Part shown: in pieces, positions 51,626 to 61,767 of the stretch
Position numbering within the stretch: position 1 is the stretch's first letter
How the letters are laid out: each line of letters starts with the position of its first letter
Assembly (NCBI GenBank): GCA_963847615.1
Contig: CAWKAN010000020.1
Location: 62,001 to 126,000, forward strand
DNA: 64,000 nt
Origin: Palsa-883 sp963847615
GTDB taxonomy: Bacteria; Pseudomonadota; Alphaproteobacteria; Acetobacterales; Acetobacteraceae
Direction: 5' to 3'
Notes under the pieces: generated by a model
What the model was told of the DNA's origin: nothing
What the model saw: the letters and a program-made list of their open reading frames with translations, nothing else
The model's database searches: none
Translations under genes and position numbers: made by a program

Positions 51626-52937
51626 GCGGCGGGGCGACCGCCGCGACCTCCGACGGTGCCGGCTTGGTCAGGCCACCAGGATAGGCGCATCGACGACAGG
51701 GAAGCTGCGCAAAGGCGAGACGAGTCCCAGCGCCATGGACCAGGCCTATTGAATGACCCACGCACCCTTCCGCTGAGGCGGAATGACACCGACGATACGA
51801 TCGCTGGCCGCCTCGGTGGGCAAGTTGCCAGGGCTTGCCGCCGGGGCGTGCAAAGCCCGACGCCGGCGGACCTCGGTGCGGCGTTTGGTCGCGCCGGGAT
51901 CGTGCGCCACCCCAGGGAGTCGCCGACGTGCAGCTGGCGCGGAGGGTGGCGAGCGATGACAGGCAAGCCAGAACGTCGAATACGGCTGCGCCGCGGAAGC
52001 CGGTGCGTCTGGCAGCTTGGGCCTGCGCTGATCGGCAACTCGGCGCCACCGGGCCATGGCGGCCGTGCGTCGTCCTCGGCAAAGGCCGTGCCGATGCAGG
52101 TGCTGCCCATGGCTCGGCCGCGCTTGCCGGCATGGGTCATGACGAGGCGCATGAAGCGGATCCGGCAGCACTTCCAGGAGCAGCGCATCGGAGGTGATGA
52201 TCGGGATCGGCGACTCGGCCTCATGGCACCCGGCTATTATAATAGATGGGGGTGTCAGCCGAGGCGACACCCTCGCGCAGCGCTTCCGGGCGGGCCACCT
52301 CGACCATAGGTGGTTGGACGCCCGGTGCCGTGGCAGGTTGTTGACCGTGTGACGATCGCCATCGGCAGCACCGGTCAGGTCGCGGCGAGTGGGTTCCAGG
52401 CCGGCTGGCAGAACCCGGTACTTGAACCGCACGCTGTGCCTGAGCGCACCTGCCTTGCGGGCGGGAACCGGCATTGGCGCCACGGATCGAACACCGTCCG
52501 ATGGTGCCCAAAGCAACGGCGCTGAGCACCGACAGATCGACCATCCCGCGCAGCACGATTCGGTCCGCCTGAGCCCGGGTCTCCGCCGTCCGACCGCCCG
52601 GGCCAAGACCGCATGGCGATTGTTGTCGAACTACACGAGACAGGTCTTGCAGTCGGACACAGGCCCTGCAGGGGGTCCGTCGAACCGCCCGGCATCGACC
52701 GCAAGCCTGGGACGCTCTGTCGCGCCCATGTCCCGGATCGTCCGGTCGCGCGGTTCGGGATGACGATGTGCCCTTGCCGACGCACCGCATCGGCCGGGCA
52801 GCCGGGCGCTTGGCGCCTCGTGGCCCGTTGCCGCAGCCGCGAGGCAACCAGGCTCTGCCGCGCCGACCGGCCGGGTTCCTGTCCCAGCGGCGTTCTATCT
52901 CAGGGGCGTTCCCTGGGGCCTTCCCTGGGGCGTTCGG
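51626..52937. other. 1.3-kb region without a supported gene
   Basis: Several long Arg/Ala/Pro-rich frames exist on both strands, none with domain-like sequence or credible starts. It may be a decayed gene or mobile remnant: the minus strand around 52120-52260 has brief protein-like stretches (LLLEVLPDPLHAPRHDP) but no recognisable family. It abuts the tandem array on the left. Confidence 0.4.
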
Positions 52938-54927
52938 TCAGCCGGCAGAAGCTCCCGCAACGCGCCGAGCCAGGGTTCGTAATGGCGCCAACGTTCGATA
53001 GAAGTACCGGTACACCGGTTGGCGAACCTGCCTTTGGCTAGCGGTCACCACGGTGCGGAGATTGTCCTCGGGATGCAGACACGCGTCGTCCCACGCAAGG
53101 CCACAGAAAGCGACCAACTCGCGGGTGGTTCGCTCACGGTCCGTGATCAGCTCCTCATAGCTGACCTCCAGGAAACGGTCTGCAGGGAGCAAGCTCCGCC
53201 AATGCGCCATCAACCGCTCGTATTGCCGATAGTAGAAGACCAGATCATTGCGGTCGTTCGTAAAAACCAATCGCTCCGAGAAGAATGTTGTGTAGATCGA
53301 CAGGCAGGTGTCGATCGGGCTGCGCCGACAATGGATGATGCGCGCCTGCGGAAAGATGAGGTGGATCAGCCCGACCCACATGAAGTTGAACGGATTCTTG
53401 TCGGTGACCCGTGCCGCCGCCGGCGAAATCTGCTGCAAGATCGCCCGATAGTCTTCTGCCAGGCGACGCGTGAAGGATGGGGTGAGGCCGTCAGCGCTGG
53501 CGGCCTCCCAGGAGGGTTCTTGGTCTCCCCAGAAACGGAGCTCGCCGCCGGCTGCGACCGCCGGATGGCTGGCGATGATCTGCTCCACCAGCGTGGTGCC
53601 AGACCGTGGCATCCCAAGAATCAGAAGCGGCCTGTCATCATTGACCCGGAGATGCGCATGGCGGGCGAAGAACTCGGGGGTGAAGCGTGCGATCAGGCCA
53701 TCGACCCGCTTCTCATGCTTGCCATGATCGAGGCGGTGGTGGCGGTGCAGCAGACGATGGGCCGCATCGAAATGTCGCATCGCCTGACCATAGTCTGCCA
53801 GATCATTGAATGCTCTGCCGAGCACAAAATGCAGCACGATCCGGTCTGAATCGGTGACGTTCGGTTGCTCCAGAAGCGACAATATCTGCCCGATTAGCGG
53901 CTGATCGGCCTCGGTGATCCGCCTGGCGTCAACGAGCGCTCTGTAGGCGTTCACGAGGCGTGGATTGATGGCCAGTGCCTGTTCGAGCTGTGCCGCCGCC
54001 TCGTCGAACCGTCCCAGGGAGTTAAAGATAACGCCGAGCGCCATGTGGGCCTCGGCGTCCGCGGAGTCGACCGCGAGCGATCGGCGCAATACTTTCTCCG
54101 CTTCGGCGTATCTCTCCGCTATCAGGAGGGCCCATGCGCAGGCTGATCCGACCCATTCTCGTTCTGGGCTCGATCGCGGCCGCGCGCTGATAGTGCTCGA
54201 TTGCAGCTTTACTGTCGCCCAGGCTGGACAGAGCAACTCGCCCAGCTGATGTGAGCATGGCCACCAGACGTGCCTGGGGCGCCAGGGCAATGGCCTGGCG
54301 GTAGGCGGCAATCGCACCCCAGTCGTCGCCTTGCCGGCTATAGGCAGTCCCGAGGTTGTGCAGGGCACGGGAAAAGTCCGGTTTCAGCTCGATCGCCCGG
54401 CAGAGACTGGCAATGGCCTCGGGTAGCTCCCCGCTCTGCAGGAACGCAACCCCGAGTTCGAAATGCGTCAGGGGATCGTTCGGATCGAGCCGGAGCGCCG
54501 CTTGCAGGGTGGCGATGGCCGAGGCCAGCTTGCCTTCTTCGAGCAGGCGGACGCCGCGCTGGTATTTCTCTTTTGCCGATCGCACTGTCGCGGCGTCGGC
54601 GCCCGCCGGCTGTCGCGGCATGGCACCGGCACCCCCGGCATCGGCTCGCGCGGCGGGGGGGATCGCCAATTCGGTCGGACGCGGCCGGACAAACTCGCGC
54701 GCGACGCTCGCCAGCCACCCCGCCTCGGTGAGGGCGCCGTCGGGGGTCGGGGACGATGTCGGTGCGGGCGGGGCCAGGACGGCCGCATTCCGGCTGGCAA
54801 CCGGCGCCGCGGTTTGGCCAGCGCCACAACACCGCTTGTATTTGCGCCCGCTGCCGCACGGGCACAGGTCGTTACGGGCCGCCTTCATCGGCACCGGCCG
54901 GCCGGTGAGCGGTTGGGTTCCATTCAT
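52938..54927 (-). CDS. SEC-C / TPR / sulfotransferase fusion protein, one frameshift near 54150
   Basis: About 660 residues joined. Residues 15-40 hold a SEC-C zinc motif (NDLCPCGSGRKYKRCC). TPR repeats cover about 115-370 (YQRGVRLLEEGKLASAIATL; DPLTHFELGVAFLQSGELPE; HMALGVIFNSLGRFDEAAAQ). The C-terminal sulfotransferase has the PAPS-binding loop LLILGMPRSGTTLVEQIIAS, EASWE, KNPFNFMWVGLIHLIFPQAR and CRRSPIDTCLSIYTTFF. The frame changes between RTRMGRIS and ERYAEAEKVLRRS near 54150. It probably sulfates a surface or secreted molecule; the acceptor is unknown. Confidence 0.82.
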
Positions 54928-55435
54928 GCCGGGGCATCCCCCTGTCTTGGCAGCCGTAGCGGAGCATATCGCAGTCCGGCCAACCGTGCAGCAGGGCCGA
55001 GGTCGGGGCAGCAGAGACGGTTGCCATCACGCCACGCAAGCGGTTTTTCGCCCGGCCATCGCGCTTGGGGCGCGAGACGGGCGCGGCATTGGCCGCTTCC
55101 TGGCAGCGGAGCGGCGAGGGACACCGGGGCGCGCGCCTGCCGCGATCGTGGCGCCCGCCCGCGCGACGCTGGCACCCTCGCGGCGGCGAGATCGCACCGC
55201 CGCGGTGCCCACGAAGCGAGCAAAGCCGGCCCACACAGGCGCGCGGTGGCCGCCATCCCGGCGTTGCCGCTCCGGCTGGAACCGGGCTTCCCGCGCCGCA
55301 CCGGCGCTTGACGCTGCGGCCCGACGTTGCGGCTCGGCATTGTGGCTCGGCGCTGCGGCTGCGCCGGTGTTCGGCCCTGGCGCTCGGCCCGGTTTGCGTC
55401 CAGGTGCCGGCTTCGCTATAGGGTCCGCCCGCTGA
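54928..55435. other. Intergenic region upstream of tRNA-Asn
   Basis: Very GC-rich with repeats of short CGGCGCTGCGGC-type words near 55310-55380. No gene is supported. The tRNA promoter should lie here; I see no clear -10 beyond CTATAGGG about 20 bases before the tRNA (55418-55425), a plausible -10. Confidence 0.35.
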
Positions 55436-55511
55436 TCCCGGATAGCTCAGTTGGTAGAGCAAGCGGCTGTTAACCGCTGGGTCGTAGGTTCGAGTCCTAC
55501 TCCGGGAGCCA
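55436..55511 (+). tRNA. tRNA-Asn (anticodon GUU)
   Basis: A 76-base cloverleaf: acceptor TCCCGGA pairing with TCCGGGA, D arm AGCTCAGTTGGTAGAGC, anticodon loop CTGTTAA with GTT, T arm GTAGGTTCGAGTCCTAC, discriminator G and encoded CCA. All stems pair. No prophage border repeat is evident next to it. Confidence 0.97.
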
Positions 55512-55516
55512 ACTGA

Positions 55517-55554
55517 AACAAGGAGTCAGGTGGTATTCCGACCTGCTCCTTGTT
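55517..55554 (+). terminator. Intrinsic terminator after tRNA-Asn
   Basis: An inverted repeat AACAAGGAG(T)CAGGT / ACCTGCTCCTTGTT with a 9-base loop starts 6 bases after the tRNA and ends in a short T/C run (CCTTTC). Strong stem, weak U-tract. Between its end and 56161 I see no gene. Confidence 0.75.
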
Positions 55555-56161
55555 CCTTTCCCAAGGCCGGGGCCACCGTCGGGAAACTGTCGCGGCACGC
55601 TGGCCTGCGCCGGGCAGCGGCGGGGCCGTCCCAGGCCGGCGCGGCCGATGCGTGCCGTCGCCGGCGGCGTTCTCGGCCGGGGCGTCGCGCCGGCTCCGCC
55701 CGGCTGATCGAGCGTCGAAGGCCACCAGCAGCCCGTCAGCGAGCGTCACCGAGGCACCGAGGCGGGCGGGAGCGGAACCGGGTCCGCATCGTGCGGACTT
55801 CGAGCCGCCAGCAGGCAGGCGTCCGGGCAATCGCCCGGCCCGCGACTCCCGGCGCGGCCCGCCGGGGCCTGTGCCGCTTGCCCGGGCTGGTGCGGGTCGG
55901 GGGCGTTGCGGTGTGCGACATGTCGGACTTGCGACACTGGCTCAACCTGCAGGAATGGTCCGGTTTCGTGTCAATCCGGCTTTCGGGGCGCGATACCCCG
56001 GCGTCGGCGCAGCGGCGTCCGCCATGTTGCGGAACCCGGCCGTCCGATTCCGCGGTGCAACGTTGCCAGCCCGGTTGTTTCATCCGGTCGCGGGTGCAGG
56101 CTCGGTCCTTGCCACGTCAATGCCCTTCGCCTGCACCGCGCGACAGGGTGACAAATCCGGG

Positions 56162-56443
56162 TTAGGTCAGCACCGACAAGTGCTCTTCAATCCAGGTCTG
56201 CACCCCGGCCAATGCGACGGCAGCCTCGGGGGGGTTTTCGAACTCGACGACGATCAGCAGGTCTTTGTCGGCCAAAAACTTCCGAAGGTGGCTTTGGACC
56301 TCGGCGGCGGTACCATCCAGTTCTATCAGATAGAACCTGTCCGCGGCTTCGATTCCTCCCAGTCGCTCGACCTCATCGCAAAATCGGCGCCTGGCGATTT
56401 CACTGCCGTTCTTCAACTGAAAGCAGATAGCGAAGCAAGCCAT
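56162..56443 (-). CDS. Small unknown protein, possibly ferredoxin-like fold
   Basis: 93 residues: MACFAICFQLKNGSEIARRR, FCDEVERLGGIEAADRFYLI, ELDGTAAEVQSHLRKFLADK, DLLIVVEFENPPEAAVALAG. The beta-alpha-beta-beta-alpha-beta order and size recall Cas2/VapD-like ferredoxin folds, but catalytic residues of either are not evident and no CRISPR genes are near. Intact frame with a natural protein composition, so probably real. Confidence 0.55.
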   Translation of the reverse strand: MACFAICFQLKNGSEIARRRFCDEVERLGGIEAADRFYLIELDGTAAEVQSHLRKFLADKDLLIVVEFENPPEAAVALAGVQTWIEEHLSVLT

Positions 56444-56777
56444 CAGTGAGCGCGCCTTCTCCCCTGAGCGATTGCCTGTTTCGTACGGCAGGAAAGTCTA
56501 AGACGGCATGATCGAGTCCCGAAAATAAAACTCTCCGTGAGCACTCGACATCGGTGGCGGAATCGAGCGCCCGCGAAGCGCCCACGCCGGATTGCGGCGG
56601 CCGACTGCAAGCGGACGCCGGGTGGCCGGGTGCACGGCGTGTCCACGGTGCCGTCTCCGGCGGCCGAACCCTGAGCTTGCTTGCTTCGCCCGATCGCCCT
56701 GCGCCGGCACGACCCGCCCTTGGCCGCCCGCGTGGTTTCCGCCAAACTGGCTGGATCGCGCGGAGGAGAACGTTTCG

Positions 56778-58175
56778 ATGGGCATCACCAGCGAGTTGTC
56801 GCGGTTCAGCGCCGAGATCAGCCTGGACCGGCTGCCGCCGCAGGTCGTCGAACGGGCGCGTTTCCTGCTGCTGGACCTGGTCGGCAACATCGTGCGCGCG
56901 CGCCATGACGCCGAGAGCACGGCCTCGTTCCTGGCCGCCACGCGGGCGATGGGCCTGGCGGCGGGCAACGCCGGGGTGTTCGGCGATGCCGCGCGCTACA
57001 CGCCGGCCGGCGCCGCCTTCCTGAACGGCGCGCTGGCGCACTCGCTGGACTTCGACGACACCCATGCCGCCGGATCGCTGCACCCGGGCGCGCCGGTCAT
57101 TCCGGCGGCGCTGGCGGCGGGCGAGATGGCCGGGGCGTCGGGCGCCGACGTGCTGGCGGCGATCATCGCCGGCTACGAGGTCACCTGCCGGGTCGCCTTA
57201 GCGCTGCCGGCGGGCGAGCATTACGATCGCGGCTTCCATCCCACCGCGACCTGCGGCGCGTTCGGCGCGGCGGCGGCGGCGGCGCGGGTGTTCGGGCTGG
57301 ACGCGGCCGGGATCGAGGGCGCGCTCGGCACCGTGCTCAGCCAGTGCGCCGGCAGCCTGCAATTCCTGGTCAACGGCGCCTGGACCAAGCGCTTCCAGGT
57401 CGGCTGGGCGGCGACCAACGGCCTGATGGCGGCGACCCTGGTGCGCGAAGGCTTCAAGGGTGCCAGCGAGGCGCTGGAGGGCCGGCACGGCTTCCTGCGC
57501 GCCTACGCGCCCAACCCGCGGCCGGCGCGCGCGGTGCAGGACCTCGGGACGGTGTTCGAGCTGATGCACACCGCGGTGAAGCCGTACCCGTCCTGCCGCT
57601 ACGGCCATGCCGGGATCGACGCGGCCCTGGCGCTTCGCGCCGAGCACGCGCTGACGGCGGGGGAGATCGAGCGGGTGACGCTCGGCCTGCCGCGCTCGGG
57701 GATGATGCTGATCGGCCAGCCGGCGGCGAACAAGGCCGACCCGCGGAACGTGGTGGACGGCCAGTTCAGCGGGCCGTTCGTGATCGCCTGCGCGCTGGCG
57801 ACCGGCGCGATGGGCTGGGACGGCTACCAGCTGCTGGAAGATCCCACGGTGCGCGGCCTGCTGGCGAAGATCACCTGCGAGCTGGACCCGGAGATCGAGG
57901 CCGAATTCCCCGCCAACATGTCCGGCAAGATCACCATCGCCGCGCGCGGCCGGCAGTTCGTGCGCAAGGTGGTGGTGCCGAAGGGCGAGCCGGCCAACTT
58001 CCTGACCGAGGCCGAGCTGCGCGGGAAGTTCGCCGGCCTGGCCGAGGCGGTGCTGGGGCCGGAGCGCACCGCGCGGCTGGCCTCCGAGGTGCTGGCGATC
58101 GACCGTCTGGCCGACGTTGCATCGTTGATGCGCCTGGCAGCGCCGTTGATGGCGGCGCGGCTGGCCGGCGAGTAA
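56778..58175 (+). CDS. MmgE/PrpD family protein
   Basis: 465 residues from ATG 56778, preceded by GGAGGAGAA. A longer frame to 56592 lacks a ribosome site. Family blocks: RARFLLLDLVGNIVRARHDA, ALAHSLDFDDTHAAGSLHPG, IAGYEVTCRVALALP, GFHPTATCGAFGAAAAAARV, WTKRFQVGWAATNGLMAA and HTAVKPYPSCRYGHAGIDAA. Members act as 2-methylcitrate dehydratases or related decarboxylases and dehydratases; the substrate is uncertain. It begins a rightward group with a P1 peptidase and an Ldh2-type dehydrogenase, suggesting a catabolic cluster. Confidence 0.9.
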   Translation: MGITSELSRFSAEISLDRLPPQVVERARFLLLDLVGNIVRARHDAESTASFLAATRAMGLAAGNAGVFGDAARYTPAGAAFLNGALAHSLDFDDTHAAGSLHPGAPVIPAALAAGEMAGASGADVLAAIIAGYEVTCRVALALPAGEHYDRGFHPTATCGAFGAAAAAARVFGLDAAGIEGALGTVLSQCAGSLQFLVNGAWTKRFQVGWAATNGLMAATLVREGFKGASEALEGRHGFLRAYAPNPRPARAVQDLGTVFELMHTAVKPYPSCRYGHAGIDAALALRAEHALTAGEIERVTLGLPRSGMMLIGQPAANKADPRNVVDGQFSGPFVIACALATGAMGWDGYQLLEDPTVRGLLAKITCELDPEIEAEFPANMSGKITIAARGRQFVRKVVVPKGEPANFLTEAELRGKFAGLAEAVLGPERTARLASEVLAIDRLADVASLMRLAAPLMAARLAGE

Positions 58176-58279
58176 CGCCGGATGTCGCCCGCTCGGGTCG
58201 CCCGGTCGGGTCGCATGCCGCTGCCCCGGCACGTGATGCGGCACGCCCCTGATGCGGCCCAATCCTGAAAGGGCCAGCC

Positions 58280-59368
58280 ATGCCACGCGCGAGACTGCCA
58301 CGCGCCAGACTGCGGGATCTGGGCATCGTCACCGGCACGCTGCCGACGGGCCAATGGAACGCCATCACCGACGTGCCCGGCGTGCGCGTCGGTGCCACGA
58401 CGCTGGTTCGCGACCAGCCCGCCATCGTGCGCACCGGCGTGACCGCGATCTGGCCGCGCGGACCGGAGCTGTGGACCGACGCGGTGTTCGCCGGCATCCA
58501 CTCGTTCAACGGCAATGGCGAGATGACCGGCTGGGCGTGGATCGCCGAACAAGGGCTGCTGGCCTCGCCGATCTGCATCACCAACACGCATTGCGTCGGG
58601 GTGGTGCGCGATGCGATCTGCGCGCTTGCCGTCCGTGACAGGGTGCCGATGCCGTGGCTGCTGCCGGTGGTGGCGGAAACGCACGATGGCTGGCTCAGCG
58701 ATGCCGGGACGTTCCCGCTCACCAAGGACCATGCGTTCGCCGCGCTGGACGCCGCGACATCCGGCCCGGTCGCCGAGGGCAATGTCGGCGGCGGCACCGG
58801 CATGATCTGCCATGAGTTCAAGGGCGGCACCGGCACCGCGTCGCGCGTCGTGCACACCGCCGGGAACGCCTACACCGTGGGCGCGCTGGTGCAGGCGAAC
58901 TACGGCGCGCGCGCGCTGCTGCGCGTCGATGGCGTGCCGGTCGGCCGCGAGATCGGTCTGGACGTCGTGCCGTCGCATCGCGACGCACCGCGCGACGCCG
59001 GATCGATCATCGTCGTGCTGGCCACCGATGCGCCGCTGTTGCCGATCCAGTGTCAGCGCCTGGCGCGGCGCGCGACCACCGGCCTGGCGTGGGTCGGCGG
59101 CGTCGGCTTCAACGGCAGCGGCGACATCTTTCTCGCCTTCGCGACCGGCAACCACGTCCCCCACGGCGAGGCGACCGCAACGCTGCGCATGCTGTCGGCC
59201 GATCACATGAACCCGTTGTTCCAGGCCGCGGCGGAAGCGACCGAGGAAGCCATTCTCAACGCGCTGACCGCCGCCGAAACGATGGTCGGGCTGCACGGCC
59301 GGGTCGCGCACGCGTTGCCGCTCGATCTGCTGGCGGCGGCGATGCGCCGCTACCGGCCGGCGCCATGA
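58280..59368 (+). CDS. P1 family (DmpA-like) aminopeptidase/amidase
   Basis: 362 residues. WNAITDVPGVRVGATTLV is the diagnostic N-terminal block. It continues VRTGVTAIWPRGPELWTDAV, HSFNGNGEMTGWAWIAEQGL and the glycine-rich EGNVGGGTGMICHEFKGGTG. DmpA relatives cleave themselves before a catalytic Ser or Thr; here the second half contains DAPRDAGSIIVVLATDAPLL and GSGDIFLAFATGNH, and the nucleophile Ser is likely in this latter part. It releases N-terminal amino acids or amides. It lies 105 bases after the MmgE/PrpD gene. Confidence 0.88.
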   Translation: MPRARLPRARLRDLGIVTGTLPTGQWNAITDVPGVRVGATTLVRDQPAIVRTGVTAIWPRGPELWTDAVFAGIHSFNGNGEMTGWAWIAEQGLLASPICITNTHCVGVVRDAICALAVRDRVPMPWLLPVVAETHDGWLSDAGTFPLTKDHAFAALDAATSGPVAEGNVGGGTGMICHEFKGGTGTASRVVHTAGNAYTVGALVQANYGARALLRVDGVPVGREIGLDVVPSHRDAPRDAGSIIVVLATDAPLLPIQCQRLARRATTGLAWVGGVGFNGSGDIFLAFATGNHVPHGEATATLRMLSADHMNPLFQAAAEATEEAILNALTAAETMVGLHGRVAHALPLDLLAAAMRRYRPAP

Positions 59369-59486
59369 GCGGGTCGGGATCTGCGACTGGCTCCCTGCCT
59401 GAACCGGGCCTTGCCGCCGAGCGCCCACTCCGGGACAACCGCGTCGTCACGCCGCTTGCCACAACCGCCCGTTCGCAGGATCCGCC

Positions 59487-60560
59487 ATGCCGACACTCCG
59501 CCCAAGCTCGCTCCACGCGCTCATCCATCTGGTCGCCTCCCGCATGGGCAGCGCCGCCATGGAAGCCACCGAGGTCGCCGACCACCTGCTGCGCGCCAAC
59601 CTGACCGGCCACGACAGCCACGGCGTCGGCATGCTGCCGGCTTACGTGCGGCTGCTGCAGGACGGGCTGCTGGTGCCGAACCAGACGGCGGAGACGGTGC
59701 TGGACGCCGGCGCGCTGCTGGTGATCGATGCCAGGCGCGGCTACGGCCAGCGGATGACGGCGGACGCCGTGCGCCGCGCGATCGGGCGGGCGAGGGAGCT
59801 CGGCGCCTGCGTGCTGGCGCTGCGCAACGCCTCGCACATCGGCCGGGTCGGCACCTACGCCGAGCTGGCGGCGCGGCACGCCATGGCGTTCATCGCCTTC
59901 GTCAACGTCGCCGACCACCACGACATCCAGGCGCCCTATGGCTGCGCCGAGCCGCGGCTGGGCACCAACCCGTTCTGCGCTGCGGTGCCCGCCCAGGACG
60001 GCACCCCCGCCATGCTGTTGGACATGGCGACCACCACCATCGCCGCCGGCAAGGCCCGCGTCGCCTACAACAAGCGGCTCGAGGTGCCGGAGGGCGCGCT
60101 GATCGACGCCGACGGCCAGCCCACCAACGACCCGACCGGACTGATCCGCGACCACACCGGCGCGCTGCTGTCGTTCGGCAAGCACAAGGGCTCCGGCCTG
60201 GCGGTGATGTGCGAGATCATGGCCGGCGCGCTGGCCGGCGGGCAGCGCGCCGAGCAGACCTGCAAGGGCGGCATCCTGAACTCGATGCTCGCGGTGCTGA
60301 TCGATCCGGCGAAGCTGGGCGATCCGGCCGGGGTCGCCGAGGCGGCGGCGAGCACCGCGGCGCATATCCGCTCGTCCCGCGTGGCCCCCGGGTTCGACCA
60401 GGTCCTGCTGCCGGGCGAGCCCGAACGGCGCTCGGCCGAGCGGCGCGCCCGCGAGGGGATCCCGGTCGATGACGGCACCTGGCGCGACGTGCTGGAGGCC
60501 GCGGCCAAGCTGGGGATCACCCAGGGCGAGATCGACCAGGCGGTGGCGTCGAACGCGTAA
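59487..60560 (+). CDS. Ldh2-family (malate/L-lactate-type) dehydrogenase
   Basis: 357 residues. Family blocks: NLTGHDSHGVGMLPAYVRLL with the catalytic His of GHDSHG, GYGQRMTADAVRRAIGRARE, ALRNASHIGRVGTYAELAAR, APYGCAEPRLGTNPFCAAVP and GKHKGSGLAVMCEIMAGAL. These enzymes use NAD(P)H to interconvert 2-oxoacids and 2-hydroxyacids (malate, sulfolactate, ureidoglycolate relatives). Substrate cannot be told from sequence. It is the last gene of the rightward metabolic group, 118 bases after the P1 peptidase. Confidence 0.9.
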   Translation: MPTLRPSSLHALIHLVASRMGSAAMEATEVADHLLRANLTGHDSHGVGMLPAYVRLLQDGLLVPNQTAETVLDAGALLVIDARRGYGQRMTADAVRRAIGRARELGACVLALRNASHIGRVGTYAELAARHAMAFIAFVNVADHHDIQAPYGCAEPRLGTNPFCAAVPAQDGTPAMLLDMATTTIAAGKARVAYNKRLEVPEGALIDADGQPTNDPTGLIRDHTGALLSFGKHKGSGLAVMCEIMAGALAGGQRAEQTCKGGILNSMLAVLIDPAKLGDPAGVAEAAASTAAHIRSSRVAPGFDQVLLPGEPERRSAERRAREGIPVDDGTWRDVLEAAAKLGITQGEIDQAVASNA

Positions 60561-60631
60561 TGTCCTGCCCCCGGCTTTCGCCGCCACTTGCCGCGAACGC
60601 CGCGGATCAGCAGGCCACCGAACGCCAAGGG

Positions 60632-61624
60632 CTAGAACTTCACCGACAGGGCGCCGGAGCCGAACTGGTGCGGCCCGCCGTGCTGGCCCTGGAACTCCGG
60701 CGTCTGCACCACATAGGTGAACGTGAAGCGCATGCCGTCGGCGAGGATGGCGAAGCCCGCCTGCGCCTCGCCCACGTCCCACACCACGTTGACATGCGCC
60801 CCGGCGCGGAACGGGCTGCTCTGCAGCAGCAGGTCATAGCCCACCGCCTGGCCGTCCATGCCGGCAAACGCGTACCAGGCGATCGGACGCGACGCCACAT
60901 AGGCCGCCTCGCCGCCGAGCCCCGGACGCAGCCGCGGCGCGCCGAAGTCCGAGGTCAGCCCCTGGCCGAAACGGAAGCTGACCCCCGCCTGGACATAGTC
61001 GCGCACGTCGCCCGCCGCCGCGGTCAGCGACGGCAGCAGGTCGGTCTCGAACGCCCCGACCCGCCCGACCGGCAGCCGCCAGGTGCGCCCGCCCAGCACC
61101 TCGACGGCGGCGGTATTGGGGATCTGGTAGCTCCACCCCTTCAGCGTCTCCTGCCCGATCAGCCGATGGAAGCCGTTCTGCAACGGCTCGCCCCCGGCCC
61201 CCGGCCCGGCGATGCCGAGGCTGAGCCCCAGCACGCTACGCGAGGTGTCGGTGTCGCTGAGCAGCGACAGAGTGCCAAGCAGCAGCCCCGCATAGGGCCG
61301 GTCGCTCGGGTCCGGCACAACCAGTTGGGTCTGCTCCGGCGTGTAGATCTGCTGCGTGACGGAGACCCCCATCCGCTGCTGTCCCTCGCCCCAGACCGTG
61401 TTGCCAAGCCTCCCCAGGAACGCCGGAACCGCGGAGGTCGGCGACGTCCACCCCAGGCTCAGCCCGTTGACGTAGTAGCGGTCACCCGCCCCGCCGGTCA
61501 ACAGGGACGCGTTCTCCTCCTGCAGGGTCCAGATGCCAAAGGGGTCCGCCGGCGGCGCGCTCCAGCCACGCCCCATCGCGAGCAGCACAGCCAACCCGCC
61601 CAGGCCAACGATGGATGTCCGCAT
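60632..61624 (-). CDS. LpxR-like lipid A deacylase family outer-membrane protein
   Basis: 330 residues from ATG 61624 (signal IVGLGGLAVLLAMGRGWSAP). An upstream ATG at 61666 is less suitable. The mature part fits the DUF2219/LpxR beta barrel: WTLQEENASLLTGGAGDRYY, VNGLSLGWTSP, QQIYTPEQTQLVVPDPSDRP with YAGLLLGTLSLLSD, and a terminal strand ALSVKF ending in Phe, typical for outer-membrane proteins. LpxR removes acyl chains from lipid A. Catalytic residues cannot be verified here. Read toward the Ldh2 gene (convergent). Confidence 0.85.
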   Translation of the reverse strand: MRTSIVGLGGLAVLLAMGRGWSAPPADPFGIWTLQEENASLLTGGAGDRYYVNGLSLGWTSPTSAVPAFLGRLGNTVWGEGQQRMGVSVTQQIYTPEQTQLVVPDPSDRPYAGLLLGTLSLLSDTDTSRSVLGLSLGIAGPGAGGEPLQNGFHRLIGQETLKGWSYQIPNTAAVEVLGGRTWRLPVGRVGAFETDLLPSLTAAAGDVRDYVQAGVSFRFGQGLTSDFGAPRLRPGLGGEAAYVASRPIAWYAFAGMDGQAVGYDLLLQSSPFRAGAHVNVVWDVGEAQAGFAILADGMRFTFTYVVQTPEFQGQHGGPHQFGSGALSVKF

Positions 61625-61690
61625 GCCGCGCCAGCGTCCCCGAAGGCGCAATTCGCGCCATGCCACGAAACCGGTCGCAGCATGACGATG

Positions 61691-61709
61691 ACGTCAATTC
61701 CACGTCAAT
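61691..61709 (-). promoter_or_regulatory. Direct repeats ATTGACGT, 11 bp apart, upstream of the LpxR-like gene
   Basis: On the plus strand ACGTCAAT occurs at 61691-61698 and 61702-61709, one helical turn apart, about 70-85 bases before the ATG at 61624. Tandem sites with this spacing are common for response regulators. TTGACG within them also resembles a -35 box, but no matching -10 is seen. Confidence 0.4.
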
Positions 61710-61767
61710 ACTTATAGTTAGACGCCAACTCCTCACACGGAGAATGAGCCCCGCTACCCGCCAACGC

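Noticed and set aside
51746..52847. Long overlapping frames on both strands
   Set aside because: Composition is Arg/Ala/Pro-rich with no domain pattern, and several frames are open at once, as expected for GC-rich non-coding DNA.
55436..55511. tRNA-Asn as the prophage attachment site
   Set aside because: It lies 15 kb from the integrase with chromosomal genes between, and I see no copy of its 3' end near the integrase.
55447..55830. Minus-strand frame ending in a GVGLEPTTQRLTAACSTN-like tail
   Set aside because: It is the well-known false frame read antisense through a tRNA gene; the tRNA-Asn is certain here.
56162..56443. Cas2
   Set aside because: Similar in size and fold outline, but catalytic features and any CRISPR context are missing.
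57198..59428. Long minus-strand frames opposite MmgE/PrpD and the P1 peptidase
   Set aside because: Antisense shadows of clear enzymes; their composition (Arg/His/Gly) shows no folding pattern.
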